A stretch of DNA of 64,000 bases, taken from contig NZ_FWFO01000002.1 of the NCBI RefSeq assembly GCF_900172225.1, forward strand, positions 310,001 through 374,000. The letters run 5' to 3'. Below are positions 32,947-41,706 of the stretch, one piece after another (the first letter of the stretch is position 1; each line of letters starts with the position of its first letter). The stretch comes from Falsiruegeria litorea R37 (lineage in GTDB: Bacteria > Pseudomonadota > Alphaproteobacteria > Rhodobacterales > Rhodobacteraceae). The notes beneath the pieces are model-generated. The model was given only the letters and a program-made list of their open reading frames with translations, had not been told where the DNA came from and made no database searches. Made by a program: the position numbers and the translations under genes.

Positions 32947-34012
32947 GGGAGGATCTTATGGAACGCAGGGAATTTTTGAAAATCACGGGTGCAGCTTCGG
33001 CAGGGCTGGCCTTGTCCGGTACGGCGGCGTTTGCGGAATGGAAGCCGCGGCGCCCGGTGAATGTCATCTTGCCGTACAAGGCCGGTGGCGGCACCGACAG
33101 CTATGCGCGCGCCGTGGCCTCGGCGGGGGACGGGCTGTTCCCGGTGCCGTTTGTCGTGGTGAACAAGCCGGGCTCGTCGGGCATGACCGGTGCGACCGAA
33201 GCAGCGCGAGGGCGCGCGGATGGGACCACGGTGATGTTGACCTCCGCGGGCTCATTCTTGCTGACATCGCTGCTGCGCGACACCGATGTGACACCGCTGG
33301 ATTCATTCCGCATCGTTGCGCAGATCGGTAAGCTGACCACGTCGCTGATGGTTCCGGCCAGCAGCCCGTATCAGTCGCTGGACGATCTGGTCGCGGATAT
33401 CAAGGCCCGCCCGGGTGAGGTGCGTTGGGCGCATACCGGCAATGGCGGTTTCCATCACGTCGCGGGCCAGGGCTTTCTGGACAGCAATGAGTTGGACGCA
33501 GTTGGTGTTCCGTTCAAGGGCGGCTCGGCCACCCGTGCGGCTCTGATCGGTGAGCAGGTTGATTTCGCGATGATCGGTATTCAGCAGGCCGCCGGCTTTG
33601 AAAATGAGCTGCGCCCGCTGGCGCTGAACTCGGACAAACGGGATGCGTTCATGACGGATGTGCCGACCTTCAGCGAAGCAGGGTTCGAGGCCGTCGATGT
33701 GAGCTCACCCATTGTGCTTTTTGCCCCCAAGGATACGCCGGATGATGTTGTGGCGCGGCTCGAAGCGGCAATGAAAGAGATCACCGAATCTCAGGCTTTC
33801 ATCGATGCGATGGCCGAACGTGGCAACACACCGGTCTTCCTGCCTGGTGCCGAGGCCGAGGCCAATTTGAAAGCGATGAAAGACAACGTTCAGTCGATCA
33901 TCGGCGCTCTGAAAAGCTAGGGGTGATCCGATGACAACACGTGTTCTGAACTCAAATACGGTTATTGGCGGGGTTCTGACGGTGTTCGGGTTGGCGGCAG
34001 TCGCCGCAAGCC
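32947..34012 (+). repeat. Direct repeat, copy 1 (1,066 bp; partner 37573-38638)
   Basis: From GGGAGGATC just before the tctC start to CGCCGCAAGCC inside tctB, this segment matches 37573-38638 at a constant offset of 4,626 bp. The only difference I noticed is T at 33698 against C at 38324, a synonymous change (GAT/GAC). Flanking sequences differ on both sides. Confidence 0.93.
32958..33920 (+). CDS. TctC-family solute-binding protein, copy 1
   Basis: This 320-residue periplasmic binding protein of a tripartite tricarboxylate (TTT) transporter has an N-terminal Tat-like signal (MERREFLKITGAASAGLALS) and the TctC blocks VNVILPYKAGGGTDSYARAV and VVVNKPGSSGMTGATEAARG. Its protein sequence is identical to copy 2 at 37584-38546. 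GGGAGG lies upstream of the ATG. The gene is behind LysR 1, whereas copy 2 is behind LysR 2, and only copy 2 is followed by intact tctBA, so this copy must rely on the distant TctBA if functional. Confidence 0.95.
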   Translation: MERREFLKITGAASAGLALSGTAAFAEWKPRRPVNVILPYKAGGGTDSYARAVASAGDGLFPVPFVVVNKPGSSGMTGATEAARGRADGTTVMLTSAGSFLLTSLLRDTDVTPLDSFRIVAQIGKLTTSLMVPASSPYQSLDDLVADIKARPGEVRWAHTGNGGFHHVAGQGFLDSNELDAVGVPFKGGSATRAALIGEQVDFAMIGIQQAAGFENELRPLALNSDKRDAFMTDVPTFSEAGFEAVDVSSPIVLFAPKDTPDDVVARLEAAMKEITESQAFIDAMAERGNTPVFLPGAEAEANLKAMKDNVQSIIGALKS

Positions 34013-34032
34013 GGGGATCACATAGCGTTTAG
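33931..34032 (+). pseudogene. Truncated tctB start left by the duplication
   Basis: The first 27 codons (MTTRVLNSNTVIGGVLTVFG...) are identical to intact tctB at 38557. The duplication then ends, and the frame runs through six unrelated codons to TAG at 34030-34032. It contains at most one membrane segment and should be non-functional. Confidence 0.9.
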
Positions 34033-34170
34033 GCCAAAGAGACGTCCGTCAAAGATACCTGAACCAAAATCTTCAATAGTCTCAAATCGCCCAAAGTTAC
34101 TGCCATCCACGCACCAACGCACTGCCAATCGCGTGTGGCTGGCGGCTGCTCCCCTATGAAAGGAAAAACC

Positions 34171-36417
34171 ATGCCAAATCATGACTACCGCCGCGATCTT
34201 ATGGGTAGCGCTGAACTGTCTCCCGCCGGTCCGATTGAAGCGGGTTCCTGGCAGAGTTTCACGCTGACCTACACCGCCGGTAAGTTCGGCATCGACGATC
34301 AGGGCGGCCTGAAAGTGGCGTTCCGCACCCATTCGGACATGACCCCGCTGCAGATGGACGACCCAAAAGCGCCCGGTTACCTGACCGTCGAAACCTCAAA
34401 AGGTGCGCCTTTTGAGGCCGAGTTCAGCTACAAGCGCAACCTGCGTCCCTGGGGCCTGTGCATCACCGTTCTGTGCAAGCAGTTCCTGAAACCCGGCGAT
34501 CAGATCACCTTTCGTATCGGCGATCAGCGCCAAGGATCCCCCGGCGTTCGTACCCAGACCCATATCGAAGCCGAGCATCAGTTCCGGATCACCGTCGATG
34601 CCTTTGCGACGGTGGACTACACCCCGCTTGAGGACGACGCGCAGCCATTCATCAAGATCGTTCCGGGTGCACCAAAGCTGTGGAAAGCAATCCTGCCGAC
34701 CCTGCGTCGCGCCGATCAGCCGTTCCGCTTTGTCGTCAAGTCCGAAGACAACTGGGGTAACCCGTCGGACAAATACGACGGCGAAGTTGCGCTGCGTTCG
34801 AACAAGCCTATCAATGGTCTGCCGGAAACCGTCAGCTTCAAGACCGGCGATTTTTCGGTCATTCTGGATGATCTGACCGTGTCGGAAGATGGTGACTATA
34901 CCATCGAAGCGCTGATTGACGGCGAAGTGGTTGCCAAATCGAACCCGCTGCGGGTGTCATCGAAATCGAAAGTGGCGCACTATTGGTCCGACATGCACGG
35001 CCAGTCGGGTGAAACCATCGGTTCGGGCTCGGCGCGCGACTACTTCTTCTTCGCCAAGCACCGTTCGTTCGTGGACATAACCGGCCATCAGGGCAACGAC
35101 TTCCAGATTTCGGACGATTTCTGGGATGAAATCAACAGCCTGACCGCCGAGTTCAACGAAGAGGGTAAATTCCTCGCGCTGCCCGGCTACGAATGGTCCG
35201 GCAACACCGGCCTGGGCGGCGATCACAACATCTGGTACCGCAACGAAGGCCGCCCGATCTATCGCTCTTCGCGCGCTATTGTTCAGGACAAATCGCGCCC
35301 CGAAAGCGATTGCCACGACGTGACCGAATTGTTTGAAGCCCTGAGAGGCGAAGACGTTCTGGTTGTGCCCCACGTTGGGGGGCGTTTTGCGGACGTGACT
35401 TATGCGCATGACGCCAGTGTCGAGCCTTCGGTCGAAGTACACTCCAGCTGGGGAACCTTCGACTGGATCGTTCAGGACGCGATGAAAATGGGCTATCGTA
35501 TCGGTATCGTGGCCGGTTCTGATGGTCACAAAGGACGCCCCGGCGCATCTTATCCAGGTGACGCGAAGTTCGGTGCCTATGGCGGACTGACCTGCCACCT
35601 GTTGCCGGAACTGACACGTGACGACCTGTTCGAGCAGTTCCGTCGCCGTCACCATTATGCCACCACAGGTGCACGCTTGTTCATGTCGGCCGAAATGACC
35701 TACGGCGAACCGGCTCGCGTATTCGCCCGCAACCCGTCTCTGAAAAATGACGAGTTTGAGAAATCGACAACCGCGATCATGGGAGACATCGTGCAGACCA
35801 ATCAGGACACGGCGACCTTTAACCTTGAAGTCTCGGCGCAAAGCCCGATTGACAAGATCGAGATCTTTGATGGTCTGGACCTGCTGCAACGCGTTCGCCC
35901 CTATGGCGAGGATGATCTGGGTGCACGCTATCAGATCACCTGCAAAGGCCAGGAAACCCGTGGTCGCCAACGTTTGGTCAAGTGGGACGCCTCGGCCACT
36001 TTGACCGGAGGTACGATCTCGCGGATCAAGGCAACCAACTTCTACAACCCTGACAACCAGCCCAAGCAAGTATCGGATACCCGGATTGACTGGACCAGTG
36101 TGACCACAGGGGGCGCACAGTCCGTGGATCTGTGGATCGAAAATGCGGGTGGCGATGCCAAACTGTCGATCAAAACCAATCAGGGTGACCTTGAGGTTGC
36201 ATTGGTCGATGTTGGGGCCGAGGGTGTCGAAGTTGCCTGCGGTGGTATGGATAAGGTCTTGATGGTGCAGCGTCTGCCCGATGTGCGGACCGTGACACAG
36301 ATGGCCCTCAGCCAGGAAGTGGCCATTCCGGCCAAGGGCGACAGTGCAATCTTTGCACGAGTTGTTCTGGAAGACGGCCATGTCGCCTGGACCAGCCCAA
36401 TCTATAGCTTCAAGTAA
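34171..36417 (+). CDS. DUF3604 family protein with PHP-like metal motifs
   Basis: The product is 748 residues from the ATG at 34171 (AAAGGA upstream). The N-terminal half contains immunoglobulin-like or jelly-roll-like beta patterns. The second half has YWSDMHGQSGETIGSGSARD (Asp-x-His), DITGHQGNDFQIS, LPGYEWSGNT, VVPHVGGRF, EVHSSWGTFD and VAGSDGHKGRPG, the spread of His, Asp and Glu typical of PHP-type metallohydrolases and of DUF3604. The substrate is unknown; hydrolysis of a phosphate or sulfate ester of the imported compound is possible. It sits between the two tctC copies, with a hairpin after its stop. Confidence 0.85.
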   Translation: MPNHDYRRDLMGSAELSPAGPIEAGSWQSFTLTYTAGKFGIDDQGGLKVAFRTHSDMTPLQMDDPKAPGYLTVETSKGAPFEAEFSYKRNLRPWGLCITVLCKQFLKPGDQITFRIGDQRQGSPGVRTQTHIEAEHQFRITVDAFATVDYTPLEDDAQPFIKIVPGAPKLWKAILPTLRRADQPFRFVVKSEDNWGNPSDKYDGEVALRSNKPINGLPETVSFKTGDFSVILDDLTVSEDGDYTIEALIDGEVVAKSNPLRVSSKSKVAHYWSDMHGQSGETIGSGSARDYFFFAKHRSFVDITGHQGNDFQISDDFWDEINSLTAEFNEEGKFLALPGYEWSGNTGLGGDHNIWYRNEGRPIYRSSRAIVQDKSRPESDCHDVTELFEALRGEDVLVVPHVGGRFADVTYAHDASVEPSVEVHSSWGTFDWIVQDAMKMGYRIGIVAGSDGHKGRPGASYPGDAKFGAYGGLTCHLLPELTRDDLFEQFRRRHHYATTGARLFMSAEMTYGEPARVFARNPSLKNDEFEKSTTAIMGDIVQTNQDTATFNLEVSAQSPIDKIEIFDGLDLLQRVRPYGEDDLGARYQITCKGQETRGRQRLVKWDASATLTGGTISRIKATNFYNPDNQPKQVSDTRIDWTSVTTGGAQSVDLWIENAGGDAKLSIKTNQGDLEVALVDVGAEGVEVACGGMDKVLMVQRLPDVRTVTQMALSQEVAIPAKGDSAIFARVVLEDGHVAWTSPIYSFK

Positions 36418-36427
36418 GAAACTTCGG

Positions 36428-36444
36428 CGCCCCAACGTGGGGCG
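36428..36444 (+). terminator. Hairpin after the DUF3604 gene
   Basis: CGCCCC pairs with GGGGCG around AACGT, 10 bp after the stop. There is no clear T-run, so intrinsic termination is likely but not certain. Confidence 0.5.
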
Positions 36445-36566
36445 TCGCTCACGCGTTGCTCAAATGAATGCTGGTTCGAGTCGCGAATGCATTCCTGCTC
36501 AATACATGCGATTTATCACCGCTCTTTTGTTGCAGGACCAAATGGGTCCTGACACTAAGATAGCGA

Positions 36567-37472
36567 TTAGGCAAATCCACTTAGTCGTTGGCTGCATATC
36601 TCATTAAGACAGTCCACAAATGTTGCGTGTGCCGCGTGTTTTCTCGACGACTGGGTCTCGAAATAGCCATATTCAACGTTCGAAATGGGATGCCAGGGGA
36701 TCAGAGCCACCGAAGGCAATAGTTCGGGCTCGACTGCCAGCGGATCGGCAAATGTGAAGCCGCCCCCCTCCCGCACCAATCGATATGCGGCGGCCCCCGC
36801 TGACACTTCGTGTTTGACGGGTAAGTTTAGGTTCTGCGCTGCAAGCGTCCGGTCTACGATACGACGTATGACAGTGTGTTTGTCCATCGCGATGTAGTCT
36901 TCCCCAATCAGTTCATTGGTCTCGATGTTCGTCTTGTCTGCCATTGCATGGTTTTTGGGAAGTAAAACGTGCAGTTGCGTCTTTGCCAAAAGTGTCGGAC
37001 GCATTTCTTTGACCGGTAAGGGAAGGGTGGAAATGCCTACATCAAACAGGCCAAGCTCGATCGTTCGCCCCAAGTTGCGACGTGGATGGATCTCAAGCTG
37101 CATTCTCAAACCTGGGTCTCTTTTGCTTGCCAGTGTCATCGCCGGAAGAACCAACCCATTTACGGCTCTGGGATGACACAAAATTCTCAAAGGCACCGTG
37201 TGCTCAGACGAAAGCCGGTTGAAAAACTCGGGGATGTTGTCGATAGCGGATAGAATTCGCACGGCCTCAGGATAGAACAGCTCCGCCTCACTGGTGGGGA
37301 TAAGTTGTTTGTGTTCGCGGTAGAACAAAGTAGCTCCCGCTTCCAACTCCAGTATCTGAATCAATCGGCTTGCTGCAGGTGCGCTTAAGTTCATTCTCTG
37401 AGAAGCACGCGCAAGTGACCCTTCTTCAATAATACCGACAAACAGGTGCAGCGCTTTGTTGTTCAGGTTCAT
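36567..37472 (-). CDS. LysR-family regulator 2 of the TTT locus
   Basis: This 301-residue protein starts MNLNNKALHLFVGIIEEGSL. Its helix-turn-helix lies in ASQRMNLSAPAASRLIQILE. It is divergent from the second tctC copy across about 110 bp. The effector half includes FYREHKQLIPTSEAELFYPE and ILCHPRAVNGLVLPAM. It likely controls tctC-tctB-tctA and the CoA-transferase. Confidence 0.9.
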   Translation of the reverse strand: MNLNNKALHLFVGIIEEGSLARASQRMNLSAPAASRLIQILELEAGATLFYREHKQLIPTSEAELFYPEAVRILSAIDNIPEFFNRLSSEHTVPLRILCHPRAVNGLVLPAMTLASKRDPGLRMQLEIHPRRNLGRTIELGLFDVGISTLPLPVKEMRPTLLAKTQLHVLLPKNHAMADKTNIETNELIGEDYIAMDKHTVIRRIVDRTLAAQNLNLPVKHEVSAGAAAYRLVREGGGFTFADPLAVEPELLPSVALIPWHPISNVEYGYFETQSSRKHAAHATFVDCLNEICSQRLSGFA

Positions 37473-37572
37473 GATTTCAATTTCTCAAACGTTTATTCGA
37501 ATCATTATAATTTTTCTACGGAAGCAGCTTTGATACAAGTCTTGCCAACCTATCTTCGGGAACGTTTCTAGT

Positions 37573-38638
37573 GGGAGGATCTTATGGAACGCAGGGAATT
37601 TTTGAAAATCACGGGTGCAGCTTCGGCAGGGCTGGCCTTGTCCGGTACGGCGGCGTTTGCGGAATGGAAGCCGCGGCGCCCGGTGAATGTCATCTTGCCG
37701 TACAAGGCCGGTGGCGGCACCGACAGCTATGCGCGCGCCGTGGCCTCGGCGGGGGACGGGCTGTTCCCGGTGCCGTTTGTCGTGGTGAACAAGCCGGGCT
37801 CGTCGGGCATGACCGGTGCGACCGAAGCAGCGCGAGGGCGCGCGGATGGGACCACGGTGATGTTGACCTCCGCGGGCTCATTCTTGCTGACATCGCTGCT
37901 GCGCGACACCGATGTGACACCGCTGGATTCATTCCGCATCGTTGCGCAGATCGGTAAGCTGACCACGTCGCTGATGGTTCCGGCCAGCAGCCCGTATCAG
38001 TCGCTGGACGATCTGGTCGCGGATATCAAGGCCCGCCCGGGTGAGGTGCGTTGGGCGCATACCGGCAATGGCGGTTTCCATCACGTCGCGGGCCAGGGCT
38101 TTCTGGACAGCAATGAGTTGGACGCAGTTGGTGTTCCGTTCAAGGGCGGCTCGGCCACCCGTGCGGCTCTGATCGGTGAGCAGGTTGATTTCGCGATGAT
38201 CGGTATTCAGCAGGCCGCCGGCTTTGAAAATGAGCTGCGCCCGCTGGCGCTGAACTCGGACAAACGGGATGCGTTCATGACGGATGTGCCGACCTTCAGC
38301 GAAGCAGGGTTCGAGGCCGTCGACGTGAGCTCACCCATTGTGCTTTTTGCCCCCAAGGATACGCCGGATGATGTTGTGGCGCGGCTCGAAGCGGCAATGA
38401 AAGAGATCACCGAATCTCAGGCTTTCATCGATGCGATGGCCGAACGTGGCAACACACCGGTCTTCCTGCCTGGTGCCGAGGCCGAGGCCAATTTGAAAGC
38501 GATGAAAGACAACGTTCAGTCGATCATCGGCGCTCTGAAAAGCTAGGGGTGATCCGATGACAACACGTGTTCTGAACTCAAATACGGTTATTGGCGGGGT
38601 TCTGACGGTGTTCGGGTTGGCGGCAGTCGCCGCAAGCC
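37573..38638 (+). repeat. Direct repeat, copy 2 (partner 32947-34012)
   Basis: This is the second copy of the 1,066-bp segment, here continuing into a complete tctB. The upstream sequence up to GGGAGGATC is unrelated to that of copy 1. Confidence 0.93.
37584..38546 (+). CDS. tctC: TctC-family solute-binding protein, copy 2
   Basis: The 320-residue product is identical to copy 1, with the same Tat-like signal and TctC motifs. This copy is in the complete transporter operon: tctB starts 11 bp later, then tctA, then a CoA-transferase. TctC captures the anionic substrate in the periplasm and hands it to TctAB. The divergent LysR 2 probably regulates it. Confidence 0.95.
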   Translation: MERREFLKITGAASAGLALSGTAAFAEWKPRRPVNVILPYKAGGGTDSYARAVASAGDGLFPVPFVVVNKPGSSGMTGATEAARGRADGTTVMLTSAGSFLLTSLLRDTDVTPLDSFRIVAQIGKLTTSLMVPASSPYQSLDDLVADIKARPGEVRWAHTGNGGFHHVAGQGFLDSNELDAVGVPFKGGSATRAALIGEQVDFAMIGIQQAAGFENELRPLALNSDKRDAFMTDVPTFSEAGFEAVDVSSPIVLFAPKDTPDDVVARLEAAMKEITESQAFIDAMAERGNTPVFLPGAEAEANLKAMKDNVQSIIGALKS

Positions 38639-39048
38639 TGAGTATCAATCCGGACCCTGACGGCGGATGGGGCGCTCGGATCTTTCCACTCGTTGGATCA
38701 GTTGCTCTCGTCGTGCTTGGTGTCTTGGAATGCGTGAAAGGGCTGTCCTCTTCTGCTCCAATCTCTCCTCCCAAAGAAGAGGGCAGTTCCCCCCTGCCTG
38801 CCATTTTCAGTCTGGTGGCGTTGTCGCTGGCCTATGTCTGGCTGATGGGGAAGTTTGGCTATCTGATCAGCACCGGCATCGCCGCAGTTCTGGTTCTGAT
38901 GATATTCGGCGTCCGCAATCCTTTGGGATTGCTGGTCGCCGCAATCATTTGCCCAGCCATCTACCATTTCATCTTCTTTGTCATGCTTGGCGTGTTCCCG
39001 CCCTATGGCGAATGGTTCGACTTGCTTGATGTCATTGAAGGGAACTGA
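38557..39048 (+). CDS. tctB: TctB-family small membrane subunit of the TTT transporter
   Basis: This 163-residue protein has about four hydrophobic segments (GGVLTVFGLAAVAASLSI, LVGSVALVVLGVLEC, AIFSLVALSLAYVWLMG, LVAAIICPAIYHFIFFVML). Size, topology and position between tctC and tctA identify it as TctB. It is separated from tctA by 2 bp. Confidence 0.9.
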   Translation: MTTRVLNSNTVIGGVLTVFGLAAVAASLSINPDPDGGWGARIFPLVGSVALVVLGVLECVKGLSSSAPISPPKEEGSSPLPAIFSLVALSLAYVWLMGKFGYLISTGIAAVLVLMIFGVRNPLGLLVAAIICPAIYHFIFFVMLGVFPPYGEWFDLLDVIEGN

Positions 39049-39050
39049 TC

Positions 39051-40565
39051 ATGGAAATCTTTGCAGCTCTTGGAGCAGTTCTGACCGATCCCATTATCCT
39101 TATGTGGATTCTTGTTGGGGCGGTTGTCGGCATGGTCGTTGGTGCCATTCCTGGTTTGACCGCATCCGCAGCAATCGCAATGTTGTTGCCGGTGACCTTC
39201 TACATGCAGCCTCTGGCAGCGTTGGCCTTTCTTTATGTGATCGGCAAATCAGGTCGCTATGGCGGATCAATCGCCGCAATCCTGTTTAACACGCCCGGAA
39301 CGGCGGCCTCAGCCGCGACACAGATTGACGGATATCCACTGTCCAAACGCGGCATGTCGTCAAAAGCGATGAAAGTGGCGACTGTATCATCCATCATAGG
39401 CGACTATGTTGGTGAAATTCTTCTGATCGCCGGCGTCGGTATCATCGCCGCCATCGCTCTGAAACTGGGTCCGCCAGAACTGTTTGCGGTCTACTTCGCC
39501 GCCTTTGTGGTCATCGGTTCGGTCATTGGCAAGTCGATCACCCGGGGTCTCGCCTCCGCCGCATTGGGGGTGCTGATCAAGATGATCGGTCTGGATCCGA
39601 TTTCGAACGAAGAACGCTTTACCTTTGGCAGTTTCGATCTGACCAACGGCATCTCGCTGGTGCCGCTGATGATCGGCATCTTCGTATTGGGTGAGGTGTT
39701 CTCGCAGCTCGAAGCGCGCGGTCAGAAAATTGAGCAGTTCGACGAGCCGGAAGGCGAAGACGCCAAGGCCAAGAACCATCTGAGCTGGGCTGAGTACAAA
39801 CCCTGTGTTCCGCATGTTATCCGTTCGTCCTTCATCGGCGCGTTTATCGGGATGCTTCCGGGACTTGGGTCCGCGATCGCTGCTTTCGTTGCCTATGGCG
39901 AGGGCAAGCGCAAAGCCAAGAACCCTGAGCAATGGGGCAAGGGCGCGCTGGAAGGTATCGCCGCACCCGAGGCCGCTAACAACGCGGTCTCTGGTCCATC
40001 GATGGCACCGCTGCTGACGCTGGGTATTCCCGGTTCGACCATTGGTGCCATTCTGGTCGGCGTGTTCCTGATCCACGGCATTCAGGTCGGTCCGACGCTG
40101 TTCCTGACCCAGAAAGAGCTGATCTATCAGTTGTTCGCCTGCGGTCTAATCGGCATCGCGCTCTATGGTCTCATCGGGTATTTCGGCGCGTCCTTTGTGG
40201 GTCGCTTCATCCTGAAGATCCCGACGGATGTTTTGTATCCGATCATCTTCCTCACTTCGTTCATCGCGGCCTATTCCTCGCGCGGGAACCTGTTTGACGT
40301 GCTGGTCATGGTGATCGCTGGATTTGGCGGTTGGTTGATGAAACGCTACGACTTCAACCCTGCAGCCTTTGTCATCAGCTTCGTGCTGGCCGGTGGCGCG
40401 GAAGAAACCTTCCGGCAGGCCCTGCTGCTGAGCAACAACGGAGCACTGATTTTCTTCACTCGCCCGGTCGCCCTGGGCTTCCTCCTGCTGGGTGTCGTTG
40501 CCGTCTTCGCACGCGCCAGATCACTCAGCAAACAGGCCAAAGAAGCCTCACTCAAAGACGCATGA
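39051..40565 (+). CDS. tctA: TctA-family large membrane subunit of the TTT transporter
   Basis: This 504-residue polytopic protein has the TctA hallmark GAIPGLTASAAIAMLLPVTF near the N-terminus and the repeated counterpart GMLPGLGSAIAAFVAY in the second half, plus APEAANNAVSGPSMAPLLTL and LGIPGSTIGAILVG. It forms the transport channel of the secondary TTT system. Its stop is 10 bp before the CoA-transferase start, so import and CoA activation are probably co-expressed. Confidence 0.94.
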   Translation: MEIFAALGAVLTDPIILMWILVGAVVGMVVGAIPGLTASAAIAMLLPVTFYMQPLAALAFLYVIGKSGRYGGSIAAILFNTPGTAASAATQIDGYPLSKRGMSSKAMKVATVSSIIGDYVGEILLIAGVGIIAAIALKLGPPELFAVYFAAFVVIGSVIGKSITRGLASAALGVLIKMIGLDPISNEERFTFGSFDLTNGISLVPLMIGIFVLGEVFSQLEARGQKIEQFDEPEGEDAKAKNHLSWAEYKPCVPHVIRSSFIGAFIGMLPGLGSAIAAFVAYGEGKRKAKNPEQWGKGALEGIAAPEAANNAVSGPSMAPLLTLGIPGSTIGAILVGVFLIHGIQVGPTLFLTQKELIYQLFACGLIGIALYGLIGYFGASFVGRFILKIPTDVLYPIIFLTSFIAAYSSRGNLFDVLVMVIAGFGGWLMKRYDFNPAAFVISFVLAGGAEETFRQALLLSNNGALIFFTRPVALGFLLLGVVAVFARARSLSKQAKEASLKDA

Positions 40566-40575
40566 GGAGATCCAA

Positions 40576-41706
40576 ATGAGTTTGCCACTTACCGGCATCA
40601 AGGTCATTGACTTCACGCATGTCCTTGCAGGACCTGCCTGCGGCTACTACCTCGGCCTTCTCGGGGCCGAGGTCATAAAAGTCGAAAGTGTTGGTCGCGG
40701 CGATTCCATGCGTTATCGTGGAGGAACGGACCCTGTGCGAGCGGCCGAAGGGATGAGTACCGCCTACATAACTCAGGGTTCTGGCAAAAAGTCGGTCGAG
40801 ATCGACCTTGCCAGCGACGCCGGCAAAGTGGAGATGTTCGATCTACTCGAGTCCGCAGACGTTTTTGTCGAAAACCATTTGCCCGAAACAATGAGACGCC
40901 TTGGTTTGGATGAAAAGCGGACAGCCCGATTTTTTCCGCGCCTGGTTCATTGCTCGATGACCGGTTATGGGCGGGGCGGTGACAGAGAAAATGCACCTGC
41001 CTACGACGTTAATATTCAGGCTGTTTGTGGCATCATGACGATGACAGGCACGGCTGAATCCGGGCCACTGCGAACCGGAGCGCCGATCATGGACTATAGC
41101 GTCGCCTTGGCAGCGGGGTTCGCAATCTCAGCGGCGCTCTATCAACGTGAGCAGACTGGCAAAGGGACGTTTATTGATGTTTCCATGCTGGAAACTGCGT
41201 TCACGTTGATGAGTTCGACGATCACTGATTACAAGCTGACTGGCAACGTGCCGAAACCTCGGGGCAACGCCGCCAATAGTCGAAGCCCCGGTGCGGGCAG
41301 CTTCGATTGCAAACAGGGTGTTCTTAGTCTTGGCGTCAACGAAGAATCCCAGTTTCAGGCACTGGCAAGGGTGTTGCAGCGTGAAGACTGGTTGACCGGG
41401 ACCAAATTCGCAACCAGACAGCAGCGCACAGCAAACAAAGCGGAACTGGAGCATGAATTGGCCAGTATTCTGCTGACTCGCACAGCAGACGAATGGGAAG
41501 CGGACATGATCTCAAATGGGGTGCCTGCTGCACGGGTCAGGACCATGCCCGAAGCGCTTGCACTGCCTCAAGTCGAAGCGCGCGGCTATCTCCACACTGA
41601 CCCGGAGACGGGCGCAGTCGTTCCGACCCTGCCGTTTCGCATAGGTGACAGCGGGCCGTTCAAACCGGTTTCCAGCGCCCCCCGACTTGGTCAGAACAAC
41701 GGCTGA
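40576..41706 (+). CDS. Class III CoA-transferase (CaiB/BaiF family)
   Basis: The product is 376 residues from the ATG at 40576, with GAGGAG upstream. Family motifs are LTGIKVIDFTHVLAGPACGY, LLGAEVIKVES and the AYDVNIQAVCGIMTMTG block carrying the likely catalytic Asp. Class III enzymes move CoA between carboxylic acids such as formate/oxalate or succinate/itaconate. Being the last gene of the TTT operon, it probably activates the imported acid. The particular substrate cannot be read from sequence. Confidence 0.92.
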   Translation: MSLPLTGIKVIDFTHVLAGPACGYYLGLLGAEVIKVESVGRGDSMRYRGGTDPVRAAEGMSTAYITQGSGKKSVEIDLASDAGKVEMFDLLESADVFVENHLPETMRRLGLDEKRTARFFPRLVHCSMTGYGRGGDRENAPAYDVNIQAVCGIMTMTGTAESGPLRTGAPIMDYSVALAAGFAISAALYQREQTGKGTFIDVSMLETAFTLMSSTITDYKLTGNVPKPRGNAANSRSPGAGSFDCKQGVLSLGVNEESQFQALARVLQREDWLTGTKFATRQQRTANKAELEHELASILLTRTADEWEADMISNGVPAARVRTMPEALALPQVEARGYLHTDPETGAVVPTLPFRIGDSGPFKPVSSAPRLGQNNG

